A DNA stretch of 64,000 bases from Phyllobacterium zundukense (GTDB taxonomy: Bacteria; Pseudomonadota; Alphaproteobacteria; Rhizobiales; Rhizobiaceae): positions 522,769 to 586,768 of the forward strand of contig NZ_CP104971.1 in assembly GCF_025452195.1 (NCBI RefSeq). Direction: 5' to 3'. Every line of letters begins with the position of its first letter. Within the stretch, counting starts at the first letter, position 1. Below are positions 1-9,527 of this stretch, piece after piece. Position numbers and translations under genes: made by a program. A model generated the notes under the pieces. The model saw only the letters and a list, made by a program, of their open reading frames with translations. It had not been told where the DNA came from and did not search any database.

Positions 1-151
1 CGATATCGATGGAAGTCTGCGACTGGTCGAGGGTCTGCGGCTCGCCGCTATTGCCACGATGGAGCACCATTTCGGCCAAGGCGGGGCTTGCGCCCAACAT
101 CAGCGATCCGAGCAGCAATGCCGCACGGAGATTGAGTTTCATTAAGGTCAT
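1..151 (-). CDS. Peptide ABC transporter substrate-binding protein (OppA/DppA type), N-terminal part only
   Basis: This is the first 50 codons of a gene running off the left edge. The predicted product starts with a Sec signal peptide (a basic MTLMKLNLRAA stretch, a leucine-rich core, cleavage after ASPALA). The mature start, VLHRGNSGEPQTLDQ, is typical of family 5 oligopeptide-binding proteins, which deliver peptides to an inner-membrane ABC permease. ATG at 151 is preferred because a purine-rich AGGGGAAGGA lies about 8 bases upstream of it; a second in-frame ATG is at 142. Substrate class comes from the mature N-terminus only, so the exact peptide range is unknown. Confidence 0.75.
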   Translation of the reverse strand, partial: MTLMKLNLRAALLLGSLMLGASPALAEMVLHRGNSGEPQTLDQSQTSIDI

Positions 152-612
152 TTTTCTGTTCCTTCCCCTCTAAGAGAATTGCGAAGGCATGAACAAAGGC
201 CAAAAAATGGCCAAACGCAAGCAGGGGCTAATGCTTTCGTAGTAATATTTTTTCGAAGAGGGGATTACGGTAACGTCAACGAATTGTTGCACTATATGGA
301 CCAAAGCGAGATTTAGCGCCGTTTTTGGCTTGAAATGCGGCATTCTCGACTCGTATGACAGTCATATCGGAATTTGTGGAAAACCCGGCTGGAACACCTA
401 ATGACTGGACGCAGGGGCCGACGAGGGCATTCTCGGTGGCGCCGTGCACCGGAGCGTCTTGGGGGCTGGCGAGCAGCCACTGAAAATCAAGATTCCAGTA
501 AAAATTATTGTATGGAGAACTATTACAATATTGCTTTTCGTTGCCGGAAACAGTTTTCTGTCGTCTGCCTCGGATCGATGCGTCTGTTTAATTCATATTG
601 AAAGCGATTTAC
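152..612. other. Intergenic region, 461 bp, no convincing gene
   Basis: The region separates the leftward peptide-binding-protein gene from the rightward protease gene and should hold promoters for both. A small hairpin is visible at 198-212 (GGCCA, AAAAA, TGGCC). Two short open frames (374-601 and 444-638) lack a ribosome-binding site and recognisable protein features, so I do not call them genes. Confidence 0.5.
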
Positions 613-1784
613 ATGCTCAAGGCGGAATGGGAAGATAGAAACGGTGGCAGGTTGCCCCCATCAAACATCTGGAAAGAATACTTAGCCATCATCTTTGTTG
701 TTATTGTTGTCGCGGAGCTGGCGCAGCAGTCTATCTGGGTTCCGATACTATCCTGGATAAGTTCGGACAGCTTGCTGGAACTAACCCTGACCCGGTATCC
801 GAGACCTTTTATTCCCGTCTGGAGATCGAGCCGTTGCCCAGTGCAGTTGTTAACCGCAATCCGATGGCCGGGCATATTGCGGTCCTGCTTCGTGAACCTT
901 GTGACTGGAACGCAACGTACGAATTTGCAGGCGCCTTGCAGCAAGCGGGCTACCAACGCGAGGCTGCGAAGGTATTCCAGGCCTATTCGGCTAAATGTCG
1001 GCCATCTGATGTTGCACTCTACCGTGCGGCCGACATTCTCTATGGATTGAGTGACTTTCCAGCGGCCATCAAGGTAACGGACGATTTGCTCGCTATGTCC
1101 CCGGACCTGCCGCAATTCCACTACCTGCGGGCGCAGATACTCCAGGGCACCAAGCGCTACAAGGAAGCGATTGACGCTTACGACTCTACGATTGGTTTGG
1201 CGGAAGATATCAACTCGATCAACAGCGAGGTCTTTCGCCAGCTTTCAGCCAGTTATGCGGCTTTGGGCGACTATTGCGAAGCAATTACCCCTATCCAGAC
1301 CTGGATGGGGCTAGATCCCGCGGCGAACGATACACAACGCACGCGGAAAATTCTCAAGGATTACAGCGCGAAAGGCAAATGCGAATTGTCTCACGCAACG
1401 GGAAGCGATCGCTTTCCAACGCAAGGGCAGAATGTGATCACGGCCAAGGTGATGATCAACGGCGTGCCGGGAATCTTCATTGTCGATACCGGCGCGAGCT
1501 TTGTCTCGTTGTCGAAGAAGTTCGCCGAGCGCGCGAAACTGCCCCTGTCCGGAAATTACTCTATCCGCATGCAGACAGCCAACGGCATAGCGATGGCGCA
1601 GCGAAGCTCGATTTCCAAGGTTCAGATCGGCCGGATTTCGGCGGAAGGTGTAGCTGCGGTGGTCATGGCCGCAGGGGAAGATGCCGGCGACGGCATTGAC
1701 GGATTATTGGGACGTTCGTTCTTATCCCGTTTCGATGTGAGCTTTGGCGAGAAAGAATGGCGCATCGAAAGCAAGAAACAATAG
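613..1784 (+). pseudogene. Membrane-anchored TPR and retropepsin-like aspartic protease, apparently frameshifted
   Basis: The C-terminal two thirds encode TPR-like helices (roughly 900-1350) followed by a retropepsin-like aspartyl protease domain: FIVDTGASFVSLS holds the catalytic DTG and IDGLLGRSFLSRFDV is the usual second half. The N-terminus is split. From ATG 613 frame 1 gives MLKAEWEDRNGGRLPPS followed by a membrane segment ending IFVVIVVA near 714. The natural continuation, GAGAAVYLGSDTILDKF, is in frame 3 from 714. Inserting one G in the gcgga at 712-716 would restore one frame. Either the gene is broken, or a base is missing from the assembly, or a shorter protein starts internally (a TTG at 834). 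The predicted intact product would be a single-pass envelope protease of about 390 residues. Confidence 0.65.
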
Positions 1785-1787
1785 GAA

Positions 1788-3413
1788 TCATTCCGCTGTT
1801 TCTGAATCACGCAGCAGGGCTTCAAGCGTTTCCAGCCGGTCGGCTTCGATGGGCGGCTTGTCCCAGCGCAGGCGCGAAATGCGCGGGAACCGCATGGCAA
1901 CGCCGGATTTGTGCCGCTTGGAGCGGTTGAGGCCTTCGAACGCCACCTCAAGCACGAGGCCATGTTCGGGTTCGGCCCGCACGGAGCGCACGGGGCCGAA
2001 ACGCTCGGTCGTGTTGTTGCGCACGAAAGCGTCAAGCTGCTTCAACTCTTCATCGGTGAAGCCGAAATAGGCCTTGCCAACGGGAACCAGTTGCGGCTCG
2101 CTTTCCGGTCCTGTCCAGACGGCGAAGGTATAATCGGAATAGTAGCTCGAACGCTTGCCATGGCCGCGCTGCGCATAAACAAGCACGGCATCGATGATGA
2201 AGGGATCGCGCTTCCACTTGAACCACGGACCTTTTGGCCGACCCGGGACATAGGCCGACGAGCGCTGCTTCAGCATCAGCCCTTCGATGATCGGATGCGG
2301 CGGGTTCTTGCGCAGTTCGACGAGGTCCTCGAAGTTTTCGAAAGGAACCAGCGGCGAAAGGTCGAAGCGCGTCGGCTCCAGCTGTTTGACGAAGAATTCG
2401 AGGCGGGTGCGCCGTTCCGCAAACGAAAATGCGCGGATATCCTCCTTGCCGTCAAAAAGCAGATCGTAGAGCCGGACAAAGGCGGGATGGCTTTCAAGCT
2501 GCTTGGCCGAGACGGTCTTGCGGTTGAGGCGTTGCTGCAGGTCGCCGAAAGCGCCGATCTCGATCGCGGCATCGACGCTGCGCGCGACGAGCAATTCGCC
2601 GTCGAGCGTGCCTTCGAAACTCATGAAATCCGCAATGTCGGGAAAGGCATGGGAGATATCGTCGCCGGTGCGCGAATAGATACGGCATTTTCCGCCCTCA
2701 GCCGTCAGTTGCACGCGAATGCCGTCCCACTTCCACTCGGCGGCGTAATCCTCCGCATTGATTCTGGCATAGTCCGGTTCTTCGAGCGGTGTCGACAGCA
2801 TCACCGGGCGGAACGGCGCCGCGGCCAGGCTTTCCGGCTTGTCGGCAGTCTTTTCAAGCCAGGCGAATAACGGCTGGTAGGGCGGCTTCAGGCCATGCCA
2901 TAGCTCTTCGATCTCGGTGACATCGACTTCGCCGAATTGTGCCAGCGCCTGTTTGGCAAGCCGGGCCGAAACCCCGATGCGCATGCCGCCGGTGACGAGC
3001 TTCAGCAGCGCGTAGCGGGCGGAGGCGTCGAGCTGGTCCAGCCATTTTTCAACGAGGCGCACGGCGTCGCTGCGCGAAGCATGTTCCAGAGAAGTGACGA
3101 TATCGCCGAGCGTCGGCACGGCATTGGCACGCAGCGGTTCGTCGGTTGACCAGACCAGCGAGATGGTTTCTGCAAGATCGCCGACATAGTCGTAGGAATA
3201 AGCAAAAAGCTGCGCGTCCATGCGCTCGGCAATCAAGGCGCGGATCATCGCAGGCTTGACGTTGGCTATGTTGAGATCGCCGGTGATGGCGGCAAGCGCA
3301 AGGCCCCGGTCCGGATCAGGCGTATCGCGGAAATAGTCAACGAGGAGCGTCAACTTCCCGTTGCGCGCAGGCGTCAAAACAAGGCGATCAAGGAGTTGGG
3401 CAAATTCCTCCAT
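1788..3413 (-). CDS. ATP-dependent DNA ligase of the ligase/exonuclease/helicase/PdeM cluster
   Basis: The 541-residue protein joins DNA nicks through an enzyme-AMP intermediate. The adenylation motif is EWKWDGIRVQ with the nucleophilic lysine at residue 228; an N-terminal ligase domain precedes it (about 1-190) and an OB-fold domain follows (from about 410). An open frame extends 80 codons further upstream, but the start at 3413 is chosen because its ATG overlaps the TGA of the upstream exonuclease gene by one base (TGATG), typical of translational coupling. It matches the bacterial ligase type always found with the other three genes of this cluster, not LigD. The set is inferred to act in DNA repair; the specific lesion is not established. 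Confidence 0.93.
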   Translation of the reverse strand: MEEFAQLLDRLVLTPARNGKLTLLVDYFRDTPDPDRGLALAAITGDLNIANVKPAMIRALIAERMDAQLFAYSYDYVGDLAETISLVWSTDEPLRANAVPTLGDIVTSLEHASRSDAVRLVEKWLDQLDASARYALLKLVTGGMRIGVSARLAKQALAQFGEVDVTEIEELWHGLKPPYQPLFAWLEKTADKPESLAAAPFRPVMLSTPLEEPDYARINAEDYAAEWKWDGIRVQLTAEGGKCRIYSRTGDDISHAFPDIADFMSFEGTLDGELLVARSVDAAIEIGAFGDLQQRLNRKTVSAKQLESHPAFVRLYDLLFDGKEDIRAFSFAERRTRLEFFVKQLEPTRFDLSPLVPFENFEDLVELRKNPPHPIIEGLMLKQRSSAYVPGRPKGPWFKWKRDPFIIDAVLVYAQRGHGKRSSYYSDYTFAVWTGPESEPQLVPVGKAYFGFTDEELKQLDAFVRNNTTERFGPVRSVRAEPEHGLVLEVAFEGLNRSKRHKSGVAMRFPRISRLRWDKPPIEADRLETLEALLRDSETAE

Positions 3414-4450
3414 CAATCGCCCTCGTCTTCGTAGCCAACGAGGTGCAAGGGCCGTGCGGCGAAATCGTTCAGCTCGCACCAGCGCACCAAAGCTTCCTCG
3501 CGTCCGTGGGTGACCCAAACTTGGGCAGGTCCAAGCTCGGTGATCGTGCCGGTCAACTCGTCCCAGTCGCAATGGTCGGAAAGAATGATCGGCAGCTCGA
3601 CACCGCCCTGGCGCGCCCGCTGGCGAATGCGCATCCAGCCCGAGGCAAAGCATGAGACCGGATCGGGAAAACGCCTCGCCCAGCGATCGAGAAAGGCCGA
3701 GGGAGGCCCGATGACGATAGCGCCGGCGAAATCCTGCACGCTACCTGTCTCGGTCGTCGCCGGTGCCAGAGATCCGAGATCGATGCCTTGCGATTGATAG
3801 TAGTCGCAGAGCTTCTCGAGTGCGCCGTGGATATAGATCGTCCGGTCGTAGCCGGCATCGCGCAGCATACGGATGACGCGCTGAGCCTTCCCCAGCGCAT
3901 AGGCGCCGACGAGATGCGAGCGCTCGGGAAACTGTTCGACCGATTTGAGCAGCTTGGCGATCTCGTCGCGGCTGTCGGGATGGCGGAATACGGGGAGCGC
4001 GAAGGTTGCTTCGGTGATGAAGACGTCGCAAGCGACGGGTTCAAAACCGAGGCATGTCGGATCGGCGCGGCGCTTGTAGTCTCCGGAGGCGACGATACGC
4101 ATGCCATCCTTCTCCACAGCGATCTGCGCCGATCCGAGCACATGGCCAGCCGGGTGAAAACTGACGCTGACGCCATTGACTTCGATGGATTTGCCAAGCT
4201 CTGCAGCCTGTGTTTCGCCGGCGAAATTCGCGCCGTAGCGCAAGCCCATGATGTCGAGTGTCTGCTGCGTTGCCATCACACTGCGGTGACCGGAGCGGGC
4301 ATGATCGGAATGGCCATGGGTGATCAATGCACGCTCGACGGGACGAACCGGATCGATATGGAAATCACCGGCCGGGGAGTAAAGGCCGGCGGGCGTCGAA
4401 CATAGCAGAGCTTCGGGACGTTTCAGCAAGACATTCCTCGGGTTTACCAC
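3413..4450 (-). CDS. Ligase-associated DNA exonuclease, metallo-beta-lactamase fold
   Basis: The 345-residue protein has the metallo-beta-lactamase metal motif HGHSDHA (H45, H47, D49, H50) and the later SGDYKRRADPT and THG elements seen in nucleases of the SNM1/CPSF-like group. In this cluster the family is annotated as a ligase-associated exonuclease, expected to trim DNA ends before ligation. It is the first gene of a two-gene leftward operon with the ligase. No ATG is available near the N-terminus; GTG 4450 is the earliest start, and a later TTG at the VLLKRPEAL stretch is possible. Confidence 0.88.
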   Translation of the reverse strand: MVNPRNVLLKRPEALLCSTPAGLYSPAGDFHIDPVRPVERALITHGHSDHARSGHRSVMATQQTLDIMGLRYGANFAGETQAAELGKSIEVNGVSVSFHPAGHVLGSAQIAVEKDGMRIVASGDYKRRADPTCLGFEPVACDVFITEATFALPVFRHPDSRDEIAKLLKSVEQFPERSHLVGAYALGKAQRVIRMLRDAGYDRTIYIHGALEKLCDYYQSQGIDLGSLAPATTETGSVQDFAGAIVIGPPSAFLDRWARRFPDPVSCFASGWMRIRQRARQGGVELPIILSDHCDWDELTGTITELGPAQVWVTHGREEALVRWCELNDFAARPLHLVGYEDEGD

Positions 4451-4537
4451 CTAACGAACATAGGCCGCATTTGGCTCCGCGCAATCCTGACAAACAATGT
4501 CTTGGCGCTTTGAGGCCGCACAACTACATTCGCCCCA
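4451..4537. promoter_or_regulatory. Divergent promoter region of the DNA repair cluster
   Basis: This 87-bp gap is the only non-coding DNA between the leftward exonuclease-ligase operon and the rightward helicase-pdeM operon, so it must carry both promoters. I do not see a LexA-type inverted repeat in it, which leaves open whether the cluster is damage-inducible. Confidence 0.5.
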
Positions 4538-7054
4538 GTGAGCACCATTAAACCACTCGCCGAGATCGGCACCCCTCTTCTGCCGCCATCCTTCCTGAAC
4601 TGGTTTCAGGCGAAGGGCTGGTCGCCCCGCGCGCATCAACTGGCGCTGGTGCAGGAATCGCAACAGGGAAACTCGACCCTTCTCATAGCGCCGACAGGCG
4701 CGGGCAAGACGCTGGCTGGATTTCTGCCGGCGCTGGTCGATCTGGCGCAGCGCGGCAAGAGCAATGCTTCGAGCCGCGGCATCCATACGCTGTATATCTC
4801 GCCGCTGAAGGCGCTGGCTGTCGATATTCATCGCAACCTGGAAAAGCCCATCTCGGAGATGGGCCTGGATATCTCGCTCGAGACGCGCACCGGCGACACG
4901 CCCGCCTATAAACGGCAGCGGCAGAAACTGGCGCCGCCGGATATATTGTTGACAACGCCGGAGCAGCTGGCGCTTCTGATCGCGGCCAGGGATGCCGGGC
5001 GGTTCTTCGAGGATCTGCGCTACGTGATCTTCGATGAATTGCATTCCCTCGTTACGTCCAAGCGGGGCCACCTGTTGTCACTCGGATTGGCAAGGCTGCG
5101 GCGCCTGCAGCCGGGCGTGCAGACGATCGGACTTTCCGCTACGGTCGCCGACCCGGATGGGTTGCGGCGCTGGCTTCTGCCACAGACCAGCGATGCGCCA
5201 ATGGCCAGTCTTGTCACCGTGGAAGGCGGCGCAAAACCGCACATCACCATTCTCGAATCGGACGATCATGTGCCATGGGCCGGTCATTCGGCGGTCTATG
5301 CGCTGCCTGGCATCTACGACGCGATCAAGCGGCACGGCACGACGCTGATCTTCGTCAATACGCGCAGCCAGGCGGAGCGGCTGTTTCATGATCTGTGGAT
5401 GGCGAATGACGACAATATGCCGATCGCGCTGCATCACGGCTCGCTCGATGTCGGCAAGCGCCGCAAGGTGGAGCAGGCCATGGCGGCCAATGCCTTGCGG
5501 GCGGTGGTCGCGACATCGACGCTCGATCTCGGCATCGACTGGGGCGATGTCGATCTCGTCATTCATGTCGGGGCACCCAAGGGCGCGAGCCGCCTCGCGC
5601 AGCGCATCGGCCGCTCCAACCACCGCATGGACGAACCCTCGCGCGCGATCCTCGTTCCGGCCAACCGCTTCGAGGTGATGGAATGCCAGGCGGCGCTGGA
5701 CGCCAATTATACCGGTGCGCAGGATACACCGCCACTGGCTGACGGTTCGCTCGACGTGCTGGCGCAGCATGTGCTCGGCATGGCCTGCGCCGAGCCGTTC
5801 CGGGCAGACGATCTCTACGCAGAAGTGACCACCGCCCTGCCCTATGCGGCGCTGCCACGCGAGACTTTCGATCGCATCGTCGATTTCGTCGCGACCGGCG
5901 GGTATGCGTTGAAAAGCTATGAACGCTTCGCCAAGATCAAGCAGACCGCGGATGGCACCTGGCGTGTGACCCACCCGCGCTTTGCCCAACAATACCGGTT
6001 GAATGTCGGTACCATTATAGAGGCGCCGAGCCTTAACGTGCGGCTCACCCGCCAGCGCGGCAAAGGCGGCAATGTTCGAGGTGGTCCGGTGCTCGGCAAG
6101 GTGGAGGAGTATTTCGTCGAGTCGCTCAGTCCAGGCGAGACCTTCTTCTTTTCCGGCCGTGTGCTGCGCTTCGAGGGTATTCGCGAGAACGAATGCATTG
6201 TCACGAACGCTGAAGGGTTCGACGCCAAGATACCATCCTATGAAGGAGGTAAATTTCCTTTGTCTACCTATCTTGCAAGCCAGGTTCGGGCCATGCTGGC
6301 AGACCCCGCGCGCTGGGGAGCATTGCCTGATCAGGTCAGTGACTGGCTGCGTATCCAGAAGGAGAAATCCGTGCTGCCGCAGCCGGGCAGCCTGCTTGTC
6401 GAAACGTTCCCGCGCGGCGAGCGATCCTACATGGTGATCTATCCGTTCGAGGGCAGGCTGGCACACCAGACGCTGGGCATGCTGCTCACCCGTCGGCTGG
6501 AACGCGCCAAGGCGCGGCCGCTCGGCTTTATCGCCACCGACTACGCCGTATCGATCTGGGGGCTGCGCGACATGGGGCGGATGTTCCAAAATGGTGAACT
6601 GCCGCTGTCAGAGCTCTTCGACGAGGATATGCTGGGGGACGATCTCGAAACCTGGCTGTCGGAGAGTTTCATGTTGAAGCGCACCTTCCGCAATTGTGCG
6701 CTTATCTCTGGCCTGGTTGAAAAACGTCATCCCGGACAGGAAAAATCCGGACGGCAAGTGACGGTTTCGACCGACCTGATCTACGACGTGCTGCGCGAGC
6801 ACGAGCCCGATCACATCCTGATCCAGGCGACGCGCGCCGATGCCGCAACGGGTCTTCTCGACATTCGGCGTTTGAGCGATATGCTAAGCCGAATCAAGGG
6901 TCATATCGTTCACAAGAACCTCGACCAGATCTCGCCTTTTGCCGTTCCCGTGATGATGGAGATAGGCAAGGAACGTGTTCCCGGTGAAGCGCATGAGACG
7001 CTCCTGGAAGAGATCGCCGACGAACTGACCCGGGAAATGATGGATCATAAATGA
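4538..7054 (+). CDS. Ligase-associated Lhr-type DEXH helicase
   Basis: The 838-residue superfamily 2 helicase has Walker A APTGAGKT at residues 51-58, the Walker B box DELH at 166-169, LSAT (motif III) near 200, and motif VI in GASRLAQRIGRSNHR. Length and layout match the Lhr-core family: two RecA domains, a winged helix and a C-terminal DUF-type domain. It is expected to be an ATP-driven 3'-5' translocase that unwinds DNA or RNA-DNA hybrids. Translation starts at GTG 4538; no ATG precedes the helicase domain. The stop overlaps the next gene in ATGA, so helicase and PdeM are probably co-translated. Confidence 0.92.
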   Translation: MSTIKPLAEIGTPLLPPSFLNWFQAKGWSPRAHQLALVQESQQGNSTLLIAPTGAGKTLAGFLPALVDLAQRGKSNASSRGIHTLYISPLKALAVDIHRNLEKPISEMGLDISLETRTGDTPAYKRQRQKLAPPDILLTTPEQLALLIAARDAGRFFEDLRYVIFDELHSLVTSKRGHLLSLGLARLRRLQPGVQTIGLSATVADPDGLRRWLLPQTSDAPMASLVTVEGGAKPHITILESDDHVPWAGHSAVYALPGIYDAIKRHGTTLIFVNTRSQAERLFHDLWMANDDNMPIALHHGSLDVGKRRKVEQAMAANALRAVVATSTLDLGIDWGDVDLVIHVGAPKGASRLAQRIGRSNHRMDEPSRAILVPANRFEVMECQAALDANYTGAQDTPPLADGSLDVLAQHVLGMACAEPFRADDLYAEVTTALPYAALPRETFDRIVDFVATGGYALKSYERFAKIKQTADGTWRVTHPRFAQQYRLNVGTIIEAPSLNVRLTRQRGKGGNVRGGPVLGKVEEYFVESLSPGETFFFSGRVLRFEGIRENECIVTNAEGFDAKIPSYEGGKFPLSTYLASQVRAMLADPARWGALPDQVSDWLRIQKEKSVLPQPGSLLVETFPRGERSYMVIYPFEGRLAHQTLGMLLTRRLERAKARPLGFIATDYAVSIWGLRDMGRMFQNGELPLSELFDEDMLGDDLETWLSESFMLKRTFRNCALISGLVEKRHPGQEKSGRQVTVSTDLIYDVLREHEPDHILIQATRADAATGLLDIRRLSDMLSRIKGHIVHKNLDQISPFAVPVMMEIGKERVPGEAHETLLEEIADELTREMMDHK

Positions 7055-7767
7055 CGCCGGTGTTTCAGACGATCAAGACAGCCTTACATGGCGCAGCCGA
7101 AGTGATGGTTGCCGGGCACAGCGGCGTTTGCGATCCGTCAGGCGCACTTTATCTCGAAAGCGACCGGATTCTCGTCGTGTCGGATCTGCATTTCGAAAAG
7201 GGCTCGTCATTTGCCCGGCGCGGCATGATGCTGCCGCCATACGACACGGCAACGACGCTTGCCGCGCTTGCGAAGATCGTCGCGCGCTACAACCCCCTCT
7301 GCGTGATAAGCCTCGGCGACAGTTTTCACGATGGTCAAGCGGCAGCGCGGCTGCCCGCGGTATACGCGGCGGAACTCGCCATATTGATGGCGGGGCGCGA
7401 GTGGATCTGGATCACCGGCAATCATGACCCGGAACATCCGGCGGATTTGCCGGGCGAGACATTCACGGAGCTGGCGCTCGGCAATCTGGTCTTCCGGCAC
7501 GAGCCGTCGAGATCTCCTTTCTCGGGTGAGATAGCAGGGCATTTGCACCCGGCAGCCAAGGTGGTTCGGCGCGGGCAATCGGTGCAGCGGCGCTGCTTCG
7601 TCAGCGACCGCTCGCGTCTGATCATGCCGGCGTTCGGCGCTTATGCGGGCGGAATGAATATTCTCGGCCGGGCTTTTCACGGATTGTTCGACGCACAAAC
7701 AATTACCGCCTATATGCTCGGTCATGCCCGGGTCTATCCGATGGTCAGGAAGGCCCTGTTTCTTTAA
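7051..7767 (+). CDS. pdeM: Ligase-associated DNA damage response endonuclease PdeM
   Basis: The 238-residue calcineurin-like metallophosphoesterase has the ordered two-metal motifs SDLHFEKG (44-51), GDSFHD, GNHDPE and GHLHP. This family member sits with the ligase, exonuclease and helicase genes, where it is annotated as a phosphoesterase or nuclease of DNA repair. Its start overlaps the helicase stop by four bases (ATGA). The motifs are intact, so it should be active; the real substrate (DNA ends or RNA) is not known from sequence. Confidence 0.9.
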   Translation: MTPVFQTIKTALHGAAEVMVAGHSGVCDPSGALYLESDRILVVSDLHFEKGSSFARRGMMLPPYDTATTLAALAKIVARYNPLCVISLGDSFHDGQAAARLPAVYAAELAILMAGREWIWITGNHDPEHPADLPGETFTELALGNLVFRHEPSRSPFSGEIAGHLHPAAKVVRRGQSVQRRCFVSDRSRLIMPAFGAYAGGMNILGRAFHGLFDAQTITAYMLGHARVYPMVRKALFL

Positions 7768-7791
7768 CGGTTCTCGTCCATCTAGCACCGT

Positions 7792-8253
7792 TTATATTGG
7801 CAATCGCCCGTCTTCCTTCAGCGTATCAAGTACGATAGCGGTTTTGACATGCTGGACGGATTGATGCGGCAGCAGAACCTCATTGACGAATGTCGAAAGT
7901 CCGCGCAGGTCCGGTGTCACCACCTTGATGAAATAATCCATCTCTCCAGTCAGAGCATGGGCTTCCATGACCTGAGGCAGTTTCGAGATGAGTTCTGAAA
8001 AGCGTTGCGCGTTGTCCCGGTTGTGCGTTGCCAGTGTCACAGAGATAATGTTGACGATACCGAGGCCAAGCTTTTCCCGGTCGATCTCCGCCCGGTAGCC
8101 GCGAATATATCCCTCTTCCTCCAGCCGTGAGCGGCGGCGTGAACATTGCGACGGCGAGAGGTTGATCCGCTCGGAAAGCTCATTGTTAGTCAGCCGCCCG
8201 TCTTCCTGCAGGCAAATGAGAATTTTGCGGTCAGATGGATCAAGTTGCGGCAT
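7792..8253 (-). CDS. Lrp/AsnC family transcriptional regulator
   Basis: The 153-residue protein has an N-terminal winged helix-turn-helix (LDPSDRKILICLQEDGRL, then LSPSQCSRRRSRLEEEG) and a C-terminal RAM/ligand domain ending in the usual KTAIVLDTLKE. Lrp-type regulators form octamers and bind amino acids or related ligands. It is transcribed divergently from hpd with a 121-bp gap, so control of 4-hydroxyphenylpyruvate dioxygenase in response to an aromatic amino acid is the natural inference. The gap holds an AT-rich near-palindrome around TATGCATGAAAC (8274-8290) that could be its site. Confidence 0.9.
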   Translation of the reverse strand: MPQLDPSDRKILICLQEDGRLTNNELSERINLSPSQCSRRRSRLEEEGYIRGYRAEIDREKLGLGIVNIISVTLATHNRDNAQRFSELISKLPQVMEAHALTGEMDYFIKVVTPDLRGLSTFVNEVLLPHQSVQHVKTAIVLDTLKEDGRLPI

Positions 8254-8374
8254 ATGTGCATCCTATATCGTTTCTATGCATGAAACATGCAAAGTATGTG
8301 GTTATGAAGCGTTGAAATGCAAGCACATTGCGGGCGGTTTGCGCGATAATATCAACCACCGCATGGAGGATGAT

Positions 8375-9487
8375 ATGGGCCCGTTTCCGCACGACGCACC
8401 GAAAGCCACGATCAGCAAGGATAACCCCGCCGGAACGGACGGTTTTGAATTCGTTGAATTCTCCCATCCGCAGCCGGAGCAGCTTGAAGAGCTTTTTGCG
8501 TGCATGGGTTATGTGCCTGTGGCCCGCCACAAGACCAAAAACATCACGGTCTGGCGCCAGGGCGACATCAACTACATCATCAATGCCGAGCCGGGTTCGC
8601 ACGCGACGAAGTTCGTCGACAAGCATGGCCCCTGCGCCCCTTCCATGGCCTGGCGGGTGGTGGATGCCAAGCACGCCTACAACCATGCGGTTGCCAACGG
8701 CGCGACGCCCTATGAGGGCGACGACAAGACACTCGATGTTCCGGCGATTGTCGGCATTGGCGGATCAATGCTGTATTTCATCGAAACCTACGGCGATAAG
8801 GGCTCGGTGTACGATGCGGAGTTCGAGTGGCTGGGAGAGCGCGATCCGAAGCCGGAAGGTGTCGGTTTCTATTATCTCGATCACCTCACCCATAATGTCT
8901 ATCGCGGCAATATGGATAAATGGTGGGCGTTCTATCGCGAACTCTTCGGCTTCAAGCAAATTCATTTCTTCGATATTGCCGGCAAGTTTACGGGTCTGGT
9001 TTCCCGCGCGATTACCTCGCCTTGCGGCAAGATCCGGATCCCGCTGAATGAATCGACAGATGACAAGAGTCAGATCGAGGAGTATTTGCGCAGGTACAAG
9101 GGCGAAGGCATCCAGCACATCGCTGTCGGGACGGAGGCGATCTATGACGCGACCGACAAGCTCGCCGATAACGGGCTCAAATTCATGCCCGGACCGCCCG
9201 AGACCTATTACGAAAAATCGCAGACCCGTGTAAACGGCCATGACGAGCCGATCGAGCGTATGAAGAAGCACGGCATTCTCATCGATGGCGAAGGCGTCGT
9301 CGATGGCGGCATGACGAAGATTTTGCTGCAGATTTTCTCAAAGACCGTAATCGGCCCGATTTTCTTCGAGTTCATCCAGCGCAAGGGTGACGAAGGATTT
9401 GGTGAAGGCAATTTCCGCGCTTTGTTCGAATCGATCGAGGAAGACCAAATCCGGCGCGGTGTGATAAAAATCGCAGCAGCGGAGTAG
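8375..9487 (+). CDS. hpd: 4-hydroxyphenylpyruvate dioxygenase
   Basis: The 370-residue enzyme converts 4-hydroxyphenylpyruvate to homogentisate, the second step of tyrosine breakdown after transamination. It has the duplicated vicinal-oxygen-chelate fold, and the three iron ligands are visible: H170 in LDHLTHNV, H248 in IQHIAVG and E332 in FFEFIQRKGDEGFGEGN. ATG 8375 is chosen because GGAGGA at 8365-8370 lies 4 bases upstream; an in-frame ATG at 8363 overlaps that ribosome site. The rest of the pathway, hmgA-fah-maiA, lies 1.1 kb away on the other strand beyond a toxin-type gene pair. Confidence 0.96.
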   Translation: MGPFPHDAPKATISKDNPAGTDGFEFVEFSHPQPEQLEELFACMGYVPVARHKTKNITVWRQGDINYIINAEPGSHATKFVDKHGPCAPSMAWRVVDAKHAYNHAVANGATPYEGDDKTLDVPAIVGIGGSMLYFIETYGDKGSVYDAEFEWLGERDPKPEGVGFYYLDHLTHNVYRGNMDKWWAFYRELFGFKQIHFFDIAGKFTGLVSRAITSPCGKIRIPLNESTDDKSQIEEYLRRYKGEGIQHIAVGTEAIYDATDKLADNGLKFMPGPPETYYEKSQTRVNGHDEPIERMKKHGILIDGEGVVDGGMTKILLQIFSKTVIGPIFFEFIQRKGDEGFGEGNFRALFESIEEDQIRRGVIKIAAAE

Positions 9488-9527
9488 GAGGCTGTAAACT
9501 GCATGAATAGTGCATTATATATGGCAC

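Noticed and set aside
374..638. Two small rightward frames upstream of the retropepsin gene
   Set aside because: No ribosome site, no family and mutually overlapping; the second has a hydrophobic stretch but no other support.
5078..6589. 503-residue leftward frame opposite the Lhr-type helicase
   Set aside because: It mirrors the helicase gene and has shadow-like composition rich in arginine, histidine and alanine.
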